Shown: positions 1 through 9,626, counted from the first letter of the stretch. The stretch: DNA of 45,899 bases from Malikia sp. (GCF_028687635.1 NZ_JAQTZS010000024.1:1-45899), one strand, 5' to 3'. Made by a program: numbers and translations. Notes: a model not told the origin generated them from the letters alone.

Positions 1-113
1 GCGACAACGACAGCAGCAACGTGAGCATACGCCGGCGCAAGATGCGCGCCGGCACCAGCCTCGACTACCGCCAGCAGATCCTGTTCGGTCAAATCTCGCC
101 AGACTCAACATAG
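1..113 (+). CDS. 3' end of an unidentified gene (partial)
   Basis: An open frame enters from the left edge (codons start at base 3) and stops at TAG 111-113, giving about 36 residues. They are basic in the middle (RRRK) and end QISPDST. I do not recognise the family; it does not look like the C-terminus of GspC, the gene often found before gspG. Same strand as the gsp operon but 182 bp away. It could be a chance frame. Confidence 0.3.
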   Translation, partial: DNDSSNVSIRRRKMRAGTSLDYRQQILFGQISPDST

Positions 114-149
114 CGCGATCGCCCTGGCTGCGCGGGCTGGCTCTCTTGA

Positions 150-169
150 CCTCCTCCTGAAGGGGGAGG
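150..169 (+). terminator. hairpin after the left partial gene
   Basis: CCTCCTCC (150-157), loop TGAA, GGGGGAGG (162-169): an 8-bp stem with one G-T pair, 37 bp after the TAG. No T tract follows, so it is at best a weak or Rho-assisted terminator separating the left gene from gspG. The rest of 114-295 shows no convincing promoter to me; CCCT-TATCAT-AGGG near 220-235 is a small palindrome of unknown meaning. Confidence 0.3.
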
Positions 170-295
170 CTTGCCGCGCTCTTGGTCATGGCGGGCTGAA
201 CTCGGTTGTCTTGATGGACCCTTATCATAGGGCCTCGTTATGACCTCGATTTGACGGGCAGGCGCGCCGCGCGCGACCGCCCAGGGAGACCTGAT

Positions 296-754
296 TTGCC
301 CAGCCTTGACACCCTCTCAACACCCTGTCGCCAGCAGCACAAGACCCGCGCGCACGGCTTCACCCTGATCGAGCTGATGGTGGTACTGGTCATCATCGGC
401 GTGCTGGCCGCGCTGATCGTGCCCAACGTGCTGGATCGCGCCGACGATTCACGCGTGACGGCCGCCCGGACCGACGTCAACAACCTGATGCAGTCACTCA
501 AGCTCTACAAGCTCGACAACCAGCGTTTCCCGAGCGGCGAGCAGGGCCTGCAGGCCTTGGCCGTCAAGCCGACCCAGGCACCGGTACCCGGCAACTGGCG
601 CCCCTATGTCGACAAGCTGCCAGCGGACCCCTGGGGCAACCCCTACCAGTACCTGAATCCGGGCCTGCACGGCGCGGTCGACGTGCTGTCGCTGGGCGCC
701 GACGGCCAGCCCGGCGGCGAGGGCCGCGATGCCGACATCGGCAGCTGGCAGTAA
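296..754 (+). CDS. gspG: Type II secretion major pseudopilin GspG
   Basis: Major subunit of the T2SS pseudopilus, which pushes folded periplasmic proteins through the GspD secretin. The prepilin signature is clear: G then FTLIELMVVLVIIGVLAALI, with Glu at +5 and a hydrophobic helix. The C-terminal part has the typical DPWGNPYQY block and an acidic GADGQPGGEGRDADIGSW segment where GspG proteins bind calcium. I chose TTG at 296 because AGGGAG (283-288) lies 7 bases upstream; this gives 152 residues, normal for the family. An upstream TTG at 251 would add a basic extension without a ribosome site. First gene of the gsp operon in this window; gspC is not seen. Confidence 0.95.
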   Translation: MPSLDTLSTPCRQQHKTRAHGFTLIELMVVLVIIGVLAALIVPNVLDRADDSRVTAARTDVNNLMQSLKLYKLDNQRFPSGEQGLQALAVKPTQAPVPGNWRPYVDKLPADPWGNPYQYLNPGLHGAVDVLSLGADGQPGGEGRDADIGSWQ

Positions 755-764
755 GGTTCGCCTC

Positions 765-1220
765 ATGCCGACACGCCAGCGCGGCTTCACGCTGCTTGAG
801 CTGCTGGTCGTGCTGGCCATCATCGGCTTGGCCATGGCTGGCGTGAGCCTGTCGCTACCCGATGCCAAGCCGCTCGAACGCGATGCGCAACGGCTGGCCG
901 CGCTGCTCGAATCGGCGCGGGCCCATGCCCGCGCCAGCGCGGCGACGCTGGAGTGGCGAGCGACCGCGCGCGGCTTCGAGTTCATCGGTGCCGACCGTCC
1001 CGCCACCGGCGAGGACACGCTGGCCCCGCGCGACTGGCTGACCGAGGGACTGCAGGCGCGCATCGAGCAGCCGGCCGATGCCGCCACGCTGCGGCTCGGC
1101 CCCGAGCCGCTGATCCCCGCGCAGACCCTGAGGCTGAGCCTGAACGGTCGCGCATTGCGCCTGGTCACCGATGGCTTCGGTCCCTTCCGCATCCAGGCCG
1201 ATGCGCCCGGATCGCCCTGA
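765..1220 (+). CDS. gspH: Type II secretion minor pseudopilin GspH
   Basis: Minor pseudopilin of the T2SS pseudopilus. The N-terminus MPTRQRG-FTLLELLVVLAIIGLAMAG is a prepilin peptidase site with Glu at +5. The remaining ~125 residues are low in recognisable motifs but fit the GspH pattern, with RDAQRLAALLESARAHA after the helix and DGFGPF near the end. ATG 765 lies 10 bases after the gspG stop, and TAAGG at 752-756 can serve as ribosome site; an upstream in-frame GTG/ATG at 729 would overlap gspG and spoil the short leader. 151 residues, usual size. Confidence 0.9.
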   Translation: MPTRQRGFTLLELLVVLAIIGLAMAGVSLSLPDAKPLERDAQRLAALLESARAHARASAATLEWRATARGFEFIGADRPATGEDTLAPRDWLTEGLQARIEQPADAATLRLGPEPLIPAQTLRLSLNGRALRLVTDGFGPFRIQADAPGSP

Positions 1221-1225
1221 CCGCG

Positions 1226-1609
1226 ATGCGCCCCCCCCCCAGCCGCCAGCAAGGCTTCACGCTGATCGAGGTCCTGGTCGCGCTGGCCATCGTGGCCGTC
1301 GCGCTCAGCGCCGGCCTGCAGGCCACGGGCGCGCTGACCCGCATGGCGGAACGCCAGCCACGGCAGTGGCTGGCACAGCTCTGCGCCGAGAACGAACTGA
1401 CCCGACTGCGCCTGCGGCGCCAGCTGCCGCCCGTGGGCGAATCGACGACGAACTGCGAGCAGGCCGGCCAGACCCTGACGGTCAGGCTGCGGGTGAACCC
1501 GACGCCCAATCCCAGCTTCCGCCGCGTCGATGCCCTGGTCGACAACCCCGACCCGGCCGCCGGCGGCGGGCAGCTGCTGCAGCTGTCCACCCTGTCGGGA
1601 CGCTACTGA
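1226..1609 (+). CDS. gspI: Type II secretion minor pseudopilin GspI
   Basis: Minor pseudopilin, expected to form the tip complex with GspJ and GspK. Prepilin leader MRPPPSRQQG is followed by FTLIEVLVALAIVAVALSAG with Glu at +5. The product is 127 residues, typical of GspI. The leader is encoded across an unbroken run of ten C at 1231-1240, only two codons after the ATG, so a one-base slip would abolish the protein. The stop TGA (1607-1609) overlaps the gspJ ATG, implying translational coupling. Confidence 0.92.
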   Translation: MRPPPSRQQGFTLIEVLVALAIVAVALSAGLQATGALTRMAERQPRQWLAQLCAENELTRLRLRRQLPPVGESTTNCEQAGQTLTVRLRVNPTPNPSFRRVDALVDNPDPAAGGGQLLQLSTLSGRY

Positions 1610-2298
1610 TGCCGGCCCGCTCACGCCCCCGGCATGGGCGCGGCCTGACGCTGATCGAGTTGCTGGTCGCGCTGGCGCTGCTGTCGGTGCTGGCGCTGCT
1701 GAGCTGGCGCACGCTCGACGGCATGACGCGCGCGCAGCAGGTCACGCAGGAGCATGCCGACCGCTGGCGCGACTGGCAGACCGCGCTGGCGCAATGGGAC
1801 GCCGACCTCGACGCCTTGCTGGACACCGAGCAGGTACCGCCGCTGGACTACGACGGCCGCGTGCTGCGGCTCACGCGCAGCGACCCGGACCAGGGCCTGG
1901 GCGGCGGGCTGCGCGTGATCGCCTGGGGCCTGCAGGCCGACCCGGTCTCGGGCGCACCGCGCTGGGCGCGCTGGGCTTCCGCGCCGCTGCGGCGGACCGA
2001 AGCGCTTGAGCAGGCCTGGCGGCAGGCCGAGCAATGGGGCCGCAACCCGAGCACACAGGACCGCCAGCAGCAGGTACTGCTGACCCCGGTAGCGGACTGG
2101 CGGATCTTCTATCACCGTGGCGGCGCCTGGAGCAACCCCTTGTCGGCCGAAGGTACGGACGAGGCGCAGGAATCCGCATCCAGCGTCGCCCTGCCCGACG
2201 GCGTGCGCCTGCTGCTGACCCTGCCCGCGACGGGCAATCCGACCGGCCAGCTGGTGCGCGACTGGGTCCGCCCGACCCTGGGCGGAGAAGGCCAATGA
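1609..2298 (+). CDS. gspJ: Type II secretion minor pseudopilin GspJ
   Basis: Minor pseudopilin of the T2SS tip complex. The leader MPARSRPRHGRG is followed by LTLIELLVALALLSVLALLS: Leu replaces the usual Phe at +1, but Glu +5 and the helix are intact. After the helix come WRTLDGM and a tryptophan-rich domain ending DWVRPTLGGEGQ, as in other GspJ proteins. 229 residues. The start overlaps the gspI stop by one base (TGATG), and its own stop overlaps the gspK start (ATGA). Confidence 0.92.
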   Translation: MPARSRPRHGRGLTLIELLVALALLSVLALLSWRTLDGMTRAQQVTQEHADRWRDWQTALAQWDADLDALLDTEQVPPLDYDGRVLRLTRSDPDQGLGGGLRVIAWGLQADPVSGAPRWARWASAPLRRTEALEQAWRQAEQWGRNPSTQDRQQQVLLTPVADWRIFYHRGGAWSNPLSAEGTDEAQESASSVALPDGVRLLLTLPATGNPTGQLVRDWVRPTLGGEGQ

Positions 2299-3278
2299 GG
2301 CACGGCCTGTCCCGCAACCGTCAGCGCGGCGCCGCGCTGCTGCTGGCCATGCTGACCGTGGCACTGGTCGCCAGCGTGAGCGCGGCGGCCTACTGGCAGC
2401 AATGGCGCAGCCTGCAGCTTGAGCAGACCGCGCGCCAGCGCGCGCAGTCGCTCTGGCTGCTGACCGGCGCGCTCGACTGGGCAAGACTGATCCTGCGCGA
2501 GGACGCGCGCGCCAGCCAGGTGGATCATCTGGCCGAGCCCTGGGCGCTGCCGCTGCAGGAAACCCGGCTGTCGAGCTTCCTGTCAGCGGGACAGGCCGAT
2601 CCGACCATGGCGGATGCGTTCGACGCCCGGCTGTCGGGTCGCATCATCGACGAGCAGGGCAAGCTCAACCTGCGCAACCTGATCGAGTCAGCCGGCGATC
2701 AGGTCCAGCTCGCGCCGGTCGAGCGCCAATCCTTCGAGCGCCTGTTCGCGGCGCTGGGTCTGCCCTCGGCCGAACTGCAACAGCTGCTGCAGGGCCTGCT
2801 GGCCGCCTACACCCCTGGCACCAGCAGCGGTGCCAGCCGTGAAGGGCCGCTGCGGCCCCAGCGCTACGAGCAGCTGGCCTGGCTCGGCCTGTCGAAAGCG
2901 ACGCTGGACCGGCTGAGTCCGTACGCGAGCTGGCTGCCCGAGCCGACTCCGCTCAACCTCAACACCGCCAGCGCGCTGGCGTTGCACGCGAGCCTGCCCG
3001 GGCTGGACCTGGCGCAGGCGCAGGCCGTGGTGGCCCAGCGCGAGCGGCGCCATTTCAGCGCCATCACCGATGTCAGCGACCTGGTGCCCGAGGTCGGCGC
3101 CCAGCTCAAACCCCAGCGCCATGCCGTCACGAGCCGCTACTTCCGCGTGCTCGGCCTGCTGCGGCTGGACGAGGCGACGCTGGAGCAGAACGCGCTGGTC
3201 ATGCGCGACGGCATCAAGGTCAGGGTGGTGTGGCGCATGCATGGTGGCCTGCAGCGTCACCCAGCCACCCTAAAATGA
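2295..3278 (+). CDS. gspK: Type II secretion minor pseudopilin GspK
   Basis: Largest minor pseudopilin, thought to cap the pseudopilus. 327 residues, the usual size. The prepilin-like start MRHGLSRNRQRG-AALLLAMLTVALVASVSA lacks Glu at +5, the known exception for GspK. Downstream, GRIIDEQGKLNLRNL and the segment LNLNTASALALHASLPGLDL match the two helix-hairpin-like parts of the alpha domain. It is coupled to gspJ through ATGA. A 57-base gap follows before gspL, the longest gap within the operon. Confidence 0.92.
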   Translation: MRHGLSRNRQRGAALLLAMLTVALVASVSAAAYWQQWRSLQLEQTARQRAQSLWLLTGALDWARLILREDARASQVDHLAEPWALPLQETRLSSFLSAGQADPTMADAFDARLSGRIIDEQGKLNLRNLIESAGDQVQLAPVERQSFERLFAALGLPSAELQQLLQGLLAAYTPGTSSGASREGPLRPQRYEQLAWLGLSKATLDRLSPYASWLPEPTPLNLNTASALALHASLPGLDLAQAQAVVAQRERRHFSAITDVSDLVPEVGAQLKPQRHAVTSRYFRVLGLLRLDEATLEQNALVMRDGIKVRVVWRMHGGLQRHPATLK

Positions 3279-3335
3279 ACCGATCCTGGCCTTGTCCTGC
3301 GCTCCGCTCCTTTCATATCACCCCCGGAATCCGAT

Positions 3336-4589
3336 GTGCTGCTGCTGACTCCTGTTGAAAACGCCTCGGCCGGCTCCACGCCCGGGACCGCCTGGCGCTG
3401 GGCCCAGTCGACCGACGGGCTCAAGCCGGCCCGGCTGGGCCTGTCGCCTGCCGCCGAGCTGCCACCGGACGCGGAATGCGTGCTGGTGGTCCCGGTGGAA
3501 CAACTGTCCTGGCACCGCGTCCAGCTGCCCAGGATCGGCCCGGCCCGGCTGCGCGCCGCGCTCGATGGCCTGCTGGAGGAGCATCTGCTCGACGACCCGG
3601 CGCAACTGCATTTCGCGCTTGAGCCCGGCGCCAGGACCGGATCAGCCGGCAGTTGCTGGGTCGCCGCCTGCCGCAAGACCTGGCTGCACGCACAGCTGCA
3701 GGCGCTGGAACAGGCGCAACGTCCGGTCGGGCGCATCGTGCCGGCGGTCAGCCCCCAGCCCACCGAGCAGCTCTGGCTGCAGGACGATGCCGGGCAGACC
3801 TGGTGCATCGCCACCGGCCCAGCCGGGGTGCTGGTGCTGCCACTGCCCGCCTCGCCACCATCGGACAGTGACGCGACCGCACAGGCCATCCCGAACACTC
3901 TGAGGCGGTGGCTGGCCACCAGCCCGCCCAGTGGCGAACCACGCCCGTTGTCGGCCAGCGCAGACGCCGCGCATCTCGCGCTGGCCGAACAGGCCTGGCC
4001 GGAGCTCCAATGGACCATGGCCTCGGCACCCGAGCGCTGGCTGCAATCGCTGCGCCAGGGCTGGAACCTGGCCCAGTTCGACCTCAGGCTGTCGGCCAGC
4101 CAGCGCCGTGGCCAATGGCTGCCGCGTGCCTGGCGCACGCTGACGCGCGACCCCGCCTGGCGTCCGGTGCGCTGGAGCCTGGGTGCGCTGCTGGGCCTGC
4201 AGCTGCTGGGGCTCAACCTGCTGGCCTGGCAAGAACGCCGTGCCGAGCAGGCCCAGCAAACCGAGCTGCGCGAGCTGCTGACGCAAACCTTCCCCCAGGT
4301 CAGGCTGATACTGGACGCGCCACGCCAGATGCAGGCCAAGCTCGATCGCCTGCGCCAGCAGCAGGGCGAGCTCGGCGGCGGCGATCTGGAGAGCCTGCTG
4401 GCCGCCCTGGGTTCGGTCGATCAACCGGCGGCCTGGCAGAGGATCGAATTCAGCCCCGGCCAGGCCAAGCTGGTCGGCGTGACATTGGGCGCAGAAAGCC
4501 AGCAGGCGCTGCAATCCACCCTGCAGGCGCGCGGCTGGCGCGTCGAGACCTCGGGCAACGACTGGCGCCTGGATTGGGAAAAACGATGA
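3336..4589 (+). CDS. gspL: Type II secretion inner-membrane protein GspL
   Basis: Bitopic T2SS protein whose cytoplasmic actin-like domain binds the GspE ATPase and whose periplasmic ferredoxin-like domain binds GspM. Residues 1 to about 265 form the cytoplasmic part; one membrane span lies near 275-295 (SLGALLGLQLLGLNLLAW); the periplasmic part follows and ends GWRVETSGNDWRLDWEKR. 417 residues. GTG 3336 is the only credible start: the same frame is open back to the gspK stop, but no ATG or strong ribosome site precedes it. Its TGA overlaps the gspM ATG. Confidence 0.88.
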   Translation: MLLLTPVENASAGSTPGTAWRWAQSTDGLKPARLGLSPAAELPPDAECVLVVPVEQLSWHRVQLPRIGPARLRAALDGLLEEHLLDDPAQLHFALEPGARTGSAGSCWVAACRKTWLHAQLQALEQAQRPVGRIVPAVSPQPTEQLWLQDDAGQTWCIATGPAGVLVLPLPASPPSDSDATAQAIPNTLRRWLATSPPSGEPRPLSASADAAHLALAEQAWPELQWTMASAPERWLQSLRQGWNLAQFDLRLSASQRRGQWLPRAWRTLTRDPAWRPVRWSLGALLGLQLLGLNLLAWQERRAEQAQQTELRELLTQTFPQVRLILDAPRQMQAKLDRLRQQQGELGGGDLESLLAALGSVDQPAAWQRIEFSPGQAKLVGVTLGAESQQALQSTLQARGWRVETSGNDWRLDWEKR

Positions 4590-5101
4590 ACACCCCGCTC
4601 AATGCCCGCTGGCAGGCCTTCCTGACTGGACGCACGCCGCGCGAGCGACTGGCACTGCAAGCCACGAGCTGGCTACTGGCCCTGCTGCTGATCTGGAGCG
4701 TGGCGATCGCGCCAGCCTGGCGCGTGCTGCAGGCAGCGCCCGAGCGCCAGGCCAGGCTGGGTCCGCAACTGCACGCCATGCGCGCCATGGCCGCCGAGGC
4801 CAGGTCGCTGCGGCAATCCGAAAACGTCCAGACGGCAGCCTGGCCCGAACGGCTGCGCGCGCTTGAGTCCTCGACCCGGCGCCAGCTCAAGGAGCAGGCC
4901 CAGCTCCAGCCCTCGGGCGAGCAGGTCACGGTCACGCTGCGCGACGCCACGCCGGCGGCGCTGGCGCAATGGCTGCAGGAAGCGCGCGTCAATGCGCGCC
5001 TGCGTCCGACCCGGGTCCAGCTCGAACGCAGTGGCGCGGCCGGCGCGGTGCGCTGGCAAGGCCAGCTGGTGCTGGGCGATGCGACCGGGGCCGGCACATG
5101 A
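4586..5101 (+). CDS. gspM: Type II secretion inner-membrane protein GspM
   Basis: Small bitopic protein that partners GspL in the inner-membrane platform. The layout is a short cytoplasmic tail (ending GRTPRERLALQ), one membrane helix (ATSWLLALLLIWSVAIAPAW, about residues 27-46), a helical Ala/Arg-rich stalk, and a small C-terminal domain with SGEQVTVTLRDATPAALAQW, which resembles the GspM ferredoxin-like fold. 171 residues. Coupled by ATGA overlaps to gspL before and gspN after. Confidence 0.88.
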   Translation: MNTPLNARWQAFLTGRTPRERLALQATSWLLALLLIWSVAIAPAWRVLQAAPERQARLGPQLHAMRAMAAEARSLRQSENVQTAAWPERLRALESSTRRQLKEQAQLQPSGEQVTVTLRDATPAALAQWLQEARVNARLRPTRVQLERSGAAGAVRWQGQLVLGDATGAGT

Positions 5102-5913
5102 AGGCTGCGCTTCGACCCGCGCCGCCCACCACGCGGCGCGGCAGCGGCCTGTTCCTGCTGGCCGCCACGCTGGGTCTCACGGCGGGCGCGATCACCTTCG
5201 CGCCGGCACGCGCACTGGCGCTGCTGGTGCGCGAGGCCAGCGGGGACCGGGTCCGGCTGCTCAACGCGCGCGGCACGGTCTGGCAAGGCCGGGCCGACCT
5301 GGTGCTCACGGGCGGCACGGGCAGTTCGGCCGCCGCCGCCCTGCCCGAGGGACTGGGCTGGCGACTGGCGCCGACCTGGGCCGGCGGGCCGGCGCTCAGA
5401 CTCAGGCTGACGGCGCCCTGCTGCGCGCCGCAGGGCCTGGACCTGCGGCTGGCCTGGTCGGCCGGTGGCGCCCGGCTGGAACTGGCCCGGCACACCAGCG
5501 TCTGGCCGGCCAGCTGGCTCGCGGGCCTGGGCTCGCCCTGGAACACGATCCAGCTGCAAGGCAGCCTGAAGTTGCAGACCGAGGGCAGCGGCGTCGAATG
5601 GGCACGAGGCCGGGCGCGCCTGAGCGGCCCGTTCGAGCTGCAGGCACTGGAGCTGGGCTCCAGCCTGTCGACGCTCAAGCCGCTGGGCAGCTACCAGTTG
5701 CGCTTCACGCCTGATGCCGGCGGCAGCCCCCGGCTGCAGCTCGATACCCTGCGCGGCGCGCTCAAGCTCAGCGGCCAAGGCCAATGGACCGGCGGCCGCC
5801 TGCGTTTTCGCGGCACGGCCGAGGCCGCACCGGACAGCGTGGACGCGCTGTCCAACCTCCTGAACATACTGGGGCGGCGCGACGGCGCGCGCGCCCACAT
5901 CAGCCTGGGATGA
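5098..5913 (+). CDS. gspN: Type II secretion protein GspN
   Basis: Accessory T2SS protein with an N-terminal membrane anchor (about residues 17-42, LFLLAATLGLTAGAITFAPA) and a periplasmic domain rich in beta strands. The ARGTVWQGRADLVL segment after the anchor and the repeated LQGSLKLQ / LRGALKLSGQGQW pattern are typical of the family. 271 residues, slightly longer than average. Start ATG 5098 overlaps the gspM stop. GspN is present in only some T2SS and is not always essential (family knowledge). Confidence 0.85.
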   Translation: MKAALRPAPPTTRRGSGLFLLAATLGLTAGAITFAPARALALLVREASGDRVRLLNARGTVWQGRADLVLTGGTGSSAAAALPEGLGWRLAPTWAGGPALRLRLTAPCCAPQGLDLRLAWSAGGARLELARHTSVWPASWLAGLGSPWNTIQLQGSLKLQTEGSGVEWARGRARLSGPFELQALELGSSLSTLKPLGSYQLRFTPDAGGSPRLQLDTLRGALKLSGQGQWTGGRLRFRGTAEAAPDSVDALSNLLNILGRRDGARAHISLG

Positions 5914-8075
5914 CACCGATGAAGCAAGTTCTTTCCACCGCCAAACGCGGCGCCCTGGCCCAGGCCATCGCGCTGGGCCTGGCATTGAGCACCGCGCCAG
6001 CCGCCTGGAGCCAGGCCAGCGGGCCGGCGCCACGGGCCGGCGAGCCGGTCACGCTCAACTTCGCCAACGCCGAGGTCGAGGCCGTGGCGCGCACCATGGC
6101 CACGCTGACCGGCCGCAACCTGGTGGTCGACCCACGCGTCAAGGGCACCTTGAACCTGTCAACCGACCGGCCGGTCAGTCCGGCGGCGGCCTTCGAGCAG
6201 TTCACCGCCGCGCTGCGGCTGCAGGGCTTCGCGCTGGTCGAATCGCAGGGCCTGTACAAGATCATGCCCGAGGCCGAGGCCAAGCTGCAGTCGCCCACGG
6301 TGGTGACCGCCAACAGCGTGGCCTCCGGTGGCCAGATCGTGACCCAGATCTTTCGCCTCAACCACGAGAGCGCCAACAGCCTGGTCGCGGTGCTGCGCCC
6401 GCTGATCAGCCCGAACAACACCATCAACGTGACGCCGGGCAGCAACGCGCTGGTGATCACGGACTACGCCGACAACCTGCGCCGGATCGGGCGCATCATC
6501 AGCGCGCTCGACACCGCGACCGCCAGCGACGTCGAGGTGATCCCGCTCAAGCACGCGCTGGCCAACGATCTCGCGCCACTGGTGCAGAAGCTGATCGATG
6601 GCAGCATGGGTATACCGGGTGCCGCAGGCCAGGGCCTCGACAGCAGCTTCAAGACCGTGCTGCTGCCCGAGCCGCGCAGCAACGCGCTGGTGCTGCGCGC
6701 CGCCAACCCGGCCCGGGTCGCGCTGGTGCGCGCGCTGGTCGACAAGCTCGATCGCCCGAACGCGGTCGGCACCCAGGGCAACATCCACGTGGTCTACCTC
6801 AAGAACGCCGACGCGACCCAGCTCGCCACCACGCTGCGCGCGGCGCTGGCCGCCGACAGCGTGGCCCAAGGGACGGCAGGCAGCGCGACAACGGGCGGCG
6901 CCACCATGACAGCCGCCGCGCGCCCGGTCGCCAGCGCCAACACCGGCATGACGGGCGCCAGCGCCCCGCTGTCCGGGCCGGCGCAGCCCTCGGTCGGCGG
7001 CCAGATCCAGGCCGACCCGGCCACCAACGCGCTGATCATCACCGCGCCCGAGCCGCAGGTCCGCCAGCTGCGCGCCGTGATCGACCAGCTCGACATGCGC
7101 CGCGCCCAGGTCTATGTCGAAAGCCTGATCGCCGAGGTCAACGCCGACAAGGCGGCCGAATTCGGCGTCCAGTGGCAGGGCGTGCTCGGCAAGAACGGCT
7201 CGCTGGGACTGATTGGCACCAACTCCGGCACGGCGGGCGCCAACATCCTGGGCGTGACGGCGGGGCTGGCCGCTGGCGGCACCTCGCTCGGCACCGCGGT
7301 CAACTCGCTCGGCGGCGGCCTCAACCTGGCGCTGGCGCCGAGCTTCAACGGCCGCCATTACCTCGGCGCGCTGGCCAACTTCCTGCAAAGCAGCGGCGAC
7401 GGCAACGTGCTCTCGACACCGAACCTGCTGACGCTGGACAACGAGGAAGCCAAGATCGTGATCGGCCAGAACGTGCCCTTCGTGACCGGCCAGTACACCA
7501 ACAACAACAGCGCCAACGGCTCGGTCAACCCGTTCCAGACCATCGAGCGCAAGGACGTCGGCCTGACGCTGCGCGTGCGGCCCCAGGTCAGCGAGAACGG
7601 CACCGTCAAGATGACCGTGTTCCAGGAGGTCAGCAGCATCTCCGACACCTCGACCGCCGGCCTGATCACCAACAAGCGCTCGATCGAATCCAGCGTGCTG
7701 GTCGAGGACGGCAGCATCGTCGTGCTCGGCGGCCTGCTGCAGGACGACTACTCGGGCAAGCAGGACAAGGTGCCCGGCCTGGGCGATCTGCCGGTGTTCG
7801 GCAACCTGTTCAAGAGCGAGGCGCGCAGTCGCAAGAAGACCAACCTGATGGTCTTCCTGCGCCCGGTCGTGCTGCGCGACGCCCGTCAGAGCGAGTCGCT
7901 CGCCCTGGACCGCTACGAGCTGATGCGTGGCAGCCAGGCCCAGCAGCAGCCCCAGCCCAACAGCGTGCTCGGCATCAGCGAGTCCGCGCAGCTGGCGCCG
8001 CTCGACCTGAGCCAGCCACGCCAGCCGCTCGGGACGGTGGTGCCGAACGCGGCCAATGCCCCGGTCACCCGATGA
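5910..8075 (+). CDS. gspD: Type II secretion outer-membrane secretin GspD
   Basis: Forms the outer-membrane channel of the T2SS. A signal peptide ends near AAWSQA. N0 ([20 protein letters not shown]), N1 and N2 follow, then an N3 region carrying a Gly/Ala/Ser/Thr-rich insert around codons 310-360, and the C-terminal secretin core with [20 protein letters not shown] and the final [16 protein letters not shown] block. About 721 residues. Start is ATG 5910, which overlaps the gspN stop as elsewhere in this operon; ATG 5919 is an equally good in-frame alternative. No lipobox, so assembly would rely on another targeting route (inference). Confidence 0.95.
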   Translation: MTPMKQVLSTAKRGALAQAIALGLALSTAPAAWSQASGPAPRAGEPVTLNFANAEVEAVARTMATLTGRNLVVDPRVKGTLNLSTDRPVSPAAAFEQFTAALRLQGFALVESQGLYKIMPEAEAKLQSPTVVTANSVASGGQIVTQIFRLNHESANSLVAVLRPLISPNNTINVTPGSNALVITDYADNLRRIGRIISALDTATASDVEVIPLKHALANDLAPLVQKLIDGSMGIPGAAGQGLDSSFKTVLLPEPRSNALVLRAANPARVALVRALVDKLDRPNAVGTQGNIHVVYLKNADATQLATTLRAALAADSVAQGTAGSATTGGATMTAAARPVASANTGMTGASAPLSGPAQPSVGGQIQADPATNALIITAPEPQVRQLRAVIDQLDMRRAQVYVESLIAEVNADKAAEFGVQWQGVLGKNGSLGLIGTNSGTAGANILGVTAGLAAGGTSLGTAVNSLGGGLNLALAPSFNGRHYLGALANFLQSSGDGNVLSTPNLLTLDNEEAKIVIGQNVPFVTGQYTNNNSANGSVNPFQTIERKDVGLTLRVRPQVSENGTVKMTVFQEVSSISDTSTAGLITNKRSIESSVLVEDGSIVVLGGLLQDDYSGKQDKVPGLGDLPVFGNLFKSEARSRKKTNLMVFLRPVVLRDARQSESLALDRYELMRGSQAQQQPQPNSVLGISESAQLAPLDLSQPRQPLGTVVPNAANAPVTR

Positions 8076-8088
8076 GCCGGGGCCGCGC

Positions 8089-9501
8089 ATGACGACCTAC
8101 CCCCTGCCCTATGCCTGGGCGCGCGAACACCGCCTGCTGCTGCAACAGGACAGCAGCGGCGCGACCCTGTGGGCGCCGCTGCCGAGCGCCGACAACCAGA
8201 CCGCGCTGGCCAGCGCGCTGGGCGAGGTGCTGCGCCGCCACGGCCCCAGCCGTCTGCAGACCGAGGACGAAGCCTTGCTGGTGCAGCGCATCAGCGCCGC
8301 CTACGCCAACCAGGGCGATGCCAGCGCGGCGGCGGTGGTCAGCGAAGTCGAGTCCGACGCCGACCTCGGCCGCATGATGCAGGAGCTGCCCGCGATCGAG
8401 GATCTGCTCGAAACCGCTGGCGACGCGCCCATCATCCGCATGCTCAACGCGCTGCTGACCCAGGCCGCGCGCGACGGCGCCAGCGACATCCACATCGAGC
8501 CCTACGAGCGCAGCAGCTGCGTGCGCTTTCGCGTCGACGGCACGCTGCGCGAGATCGTGCAGCCGAATCGCGCGCTGCACGCGGCGCTGATCTCGCGCCT
8601 GAAGATCATGGCCGATCTCGACATCGCCGAGAAACGGCTGCCGCAGGACGGCCGCATCAGCCTGCGATTGGGCACGCGCGCGATCGACGTGCGGGTCTCG
8701 ACCCTGCCGAGCGCGCATGGCGAGCGCGCGGTGCTGCGCCTGCTCGACAAGTCCGAGTCCAAGCTCAGCCTGGAAGCGGTCGGCATGCAGGGCGAGACGC
8801 TGGCGCGCCTGGAGCACCTGATCGCACAACCGCACGGCATCATCCTGGTCACCGGACCGACCGGCTCCGGCAAGACCACCACGCTCTACGCGGCGCTGCA
8901 GCGACTGGACGCGGCCCACCTCAACATCATGACGGTCGAGGACCCGATCGAGTACGAGCTGCCCGGCGTGGGCCAGACCCAGGTCAATGCCCGCATCGAG
9001 CTGTCCTTCGCCAAGGCGCTGCGCGCTATCCTGCGCCAGGATCCGGACGTGATCATGATCGGAGAGATCCGCGACTTCGAGACCGCGCAGATCGCGATCC
9101 AGGCCTCGCTGACCGGCCACCTGGTGCTGGCCACGCTGCACACCAACGACGCGGCCAGCGCGGTGACCCGCCTGACCGACATGGGGATCGAGCCCTTCCT
9201 GCTGGCATCCTCGCTGCTCGGGGTACTCGCGCAGCGCCTGGTGCGCAAGCGCTGCCCGGCCTGCCACGGCGCTGGCTGCGTCGTCTGCGGCCAGAGCGGC
9301 TACCAGGGCCGCACCGGCATCTTCGAGCTGCTGGTGGCCGACGACGCGATCCGCGCCCAGATCCACCGCCGCGCGCCCGAGGCCGAGATCCGCGCCCATG
9401 CGCTGGCGGGCGGCATGACGCTGATGCGCGACGACGGCGAGCGCCTGGTGCGGGATGGTGTCACCAGCCGCGAGGAACTGCTGCGCGTGACGCGGGACTG
9501 A
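8089..9501 (+). CDS. gspE: Type II secretion assembly ATPase GspE
   Basis: Cytoplasmic hexameric ATPase that drives pseudopilus assembly. Motifs in order: SDIHIEPYE in the N2 domain, Walker [11 protein letters not shown] near residue 262, Asp box [17 protein letters not shown], Walker B with [18 protein letters not shown], and the His box ATLHTND. The zinc-binding tetracysteine is compact: [12 protein letters not shown], with only four residues between the two CxxC pairs where many GspE have about 20-30. 470 residues, slightly short at the N-terminus. Start ATG 8089, 13 bases after gspD. Confidence 0.95.
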   Translation: MTTYPLPYAWAREHRLLLQQDSSGATLWAPLPSADNQTALASALGEVLRRHGPSRLQTEDEALLVQRISAAYANQGDASAAAVVSEVESDADLGRMMQELPAIEDLLETAGDAPIIRMLNALLTQAARDGASDIHIEPYERSSCVRFRVDGTLREIVQPNRALHAALISRLKIMADLDIAEKRLPQDGRISLRLGTRAIDVRVSTLPSAHGERAVLRLLDKSESKLSLEAVGMQGETLARLEHLIAQPHGIILVTGPTGSGKTTTLYAALQRLDAAHLNIMTVEDPIEYELPGVGQTQVNARIELSFAKALRAILRQDPDVIMIGEIRDFETAQIAIQASLTGHLVLATLHTNDAASAVTRLTDMGIEPFLLASSLLGVLAQRLVRKRCPACHGAGCVVCGQSGYQGRTGIFELLVADDAIRAQIHRRAPEAEIRAHALAGGMTLMRDDGERLVRDGVTSREELLRVTRD

Positions 9502-9538
9502 CCGCGATCAAGGCCTGATGCACGCTTCATCCACCCCA

Positions 9539-9565
9539 AGCCCGTCCGGGGCTGGTATGCTTTTT
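9539..9565 (+). terminator. possible weak terminator after gspE
   Basis: AGCCC (9539-9543), loop GTCCG, GGGCT (9549-9553), then TTTTT at 9561-9565. The stem is short and the T run starts seven bases too late for a classical intrinsic terminator. It may end the gspG-E transcript. Confidence 0.3.
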
Positions 9566-9626
9566 GTCTGACTTCCGACCTGAGAAATCCGGTCGGCCTG
9601 CCGGCATCCGTTCAAGAGGTTTTGAG

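Noticed and set aside
1-113. Left partial frame as the end of gspC
   Set aside because: The visible 36 residues lack the expected GspC PDZ/coil end and do not resemble it; left unassigned.
4450-6033. Long minus-strand frame opposite gspM-gspN-gspD
   Set aside because: Pro/Arg/Ala-rich antisense translation without domains; the plus-strand genes are coupled gsp genes.
6159-8090. 643-residue open frame on the minus strand opposite gspD
   Set aside because: Antisense shadow of a GC-rich real gene; composition is His/Arg/Gln-rich with no family motifs, and gspD is unmistakable.
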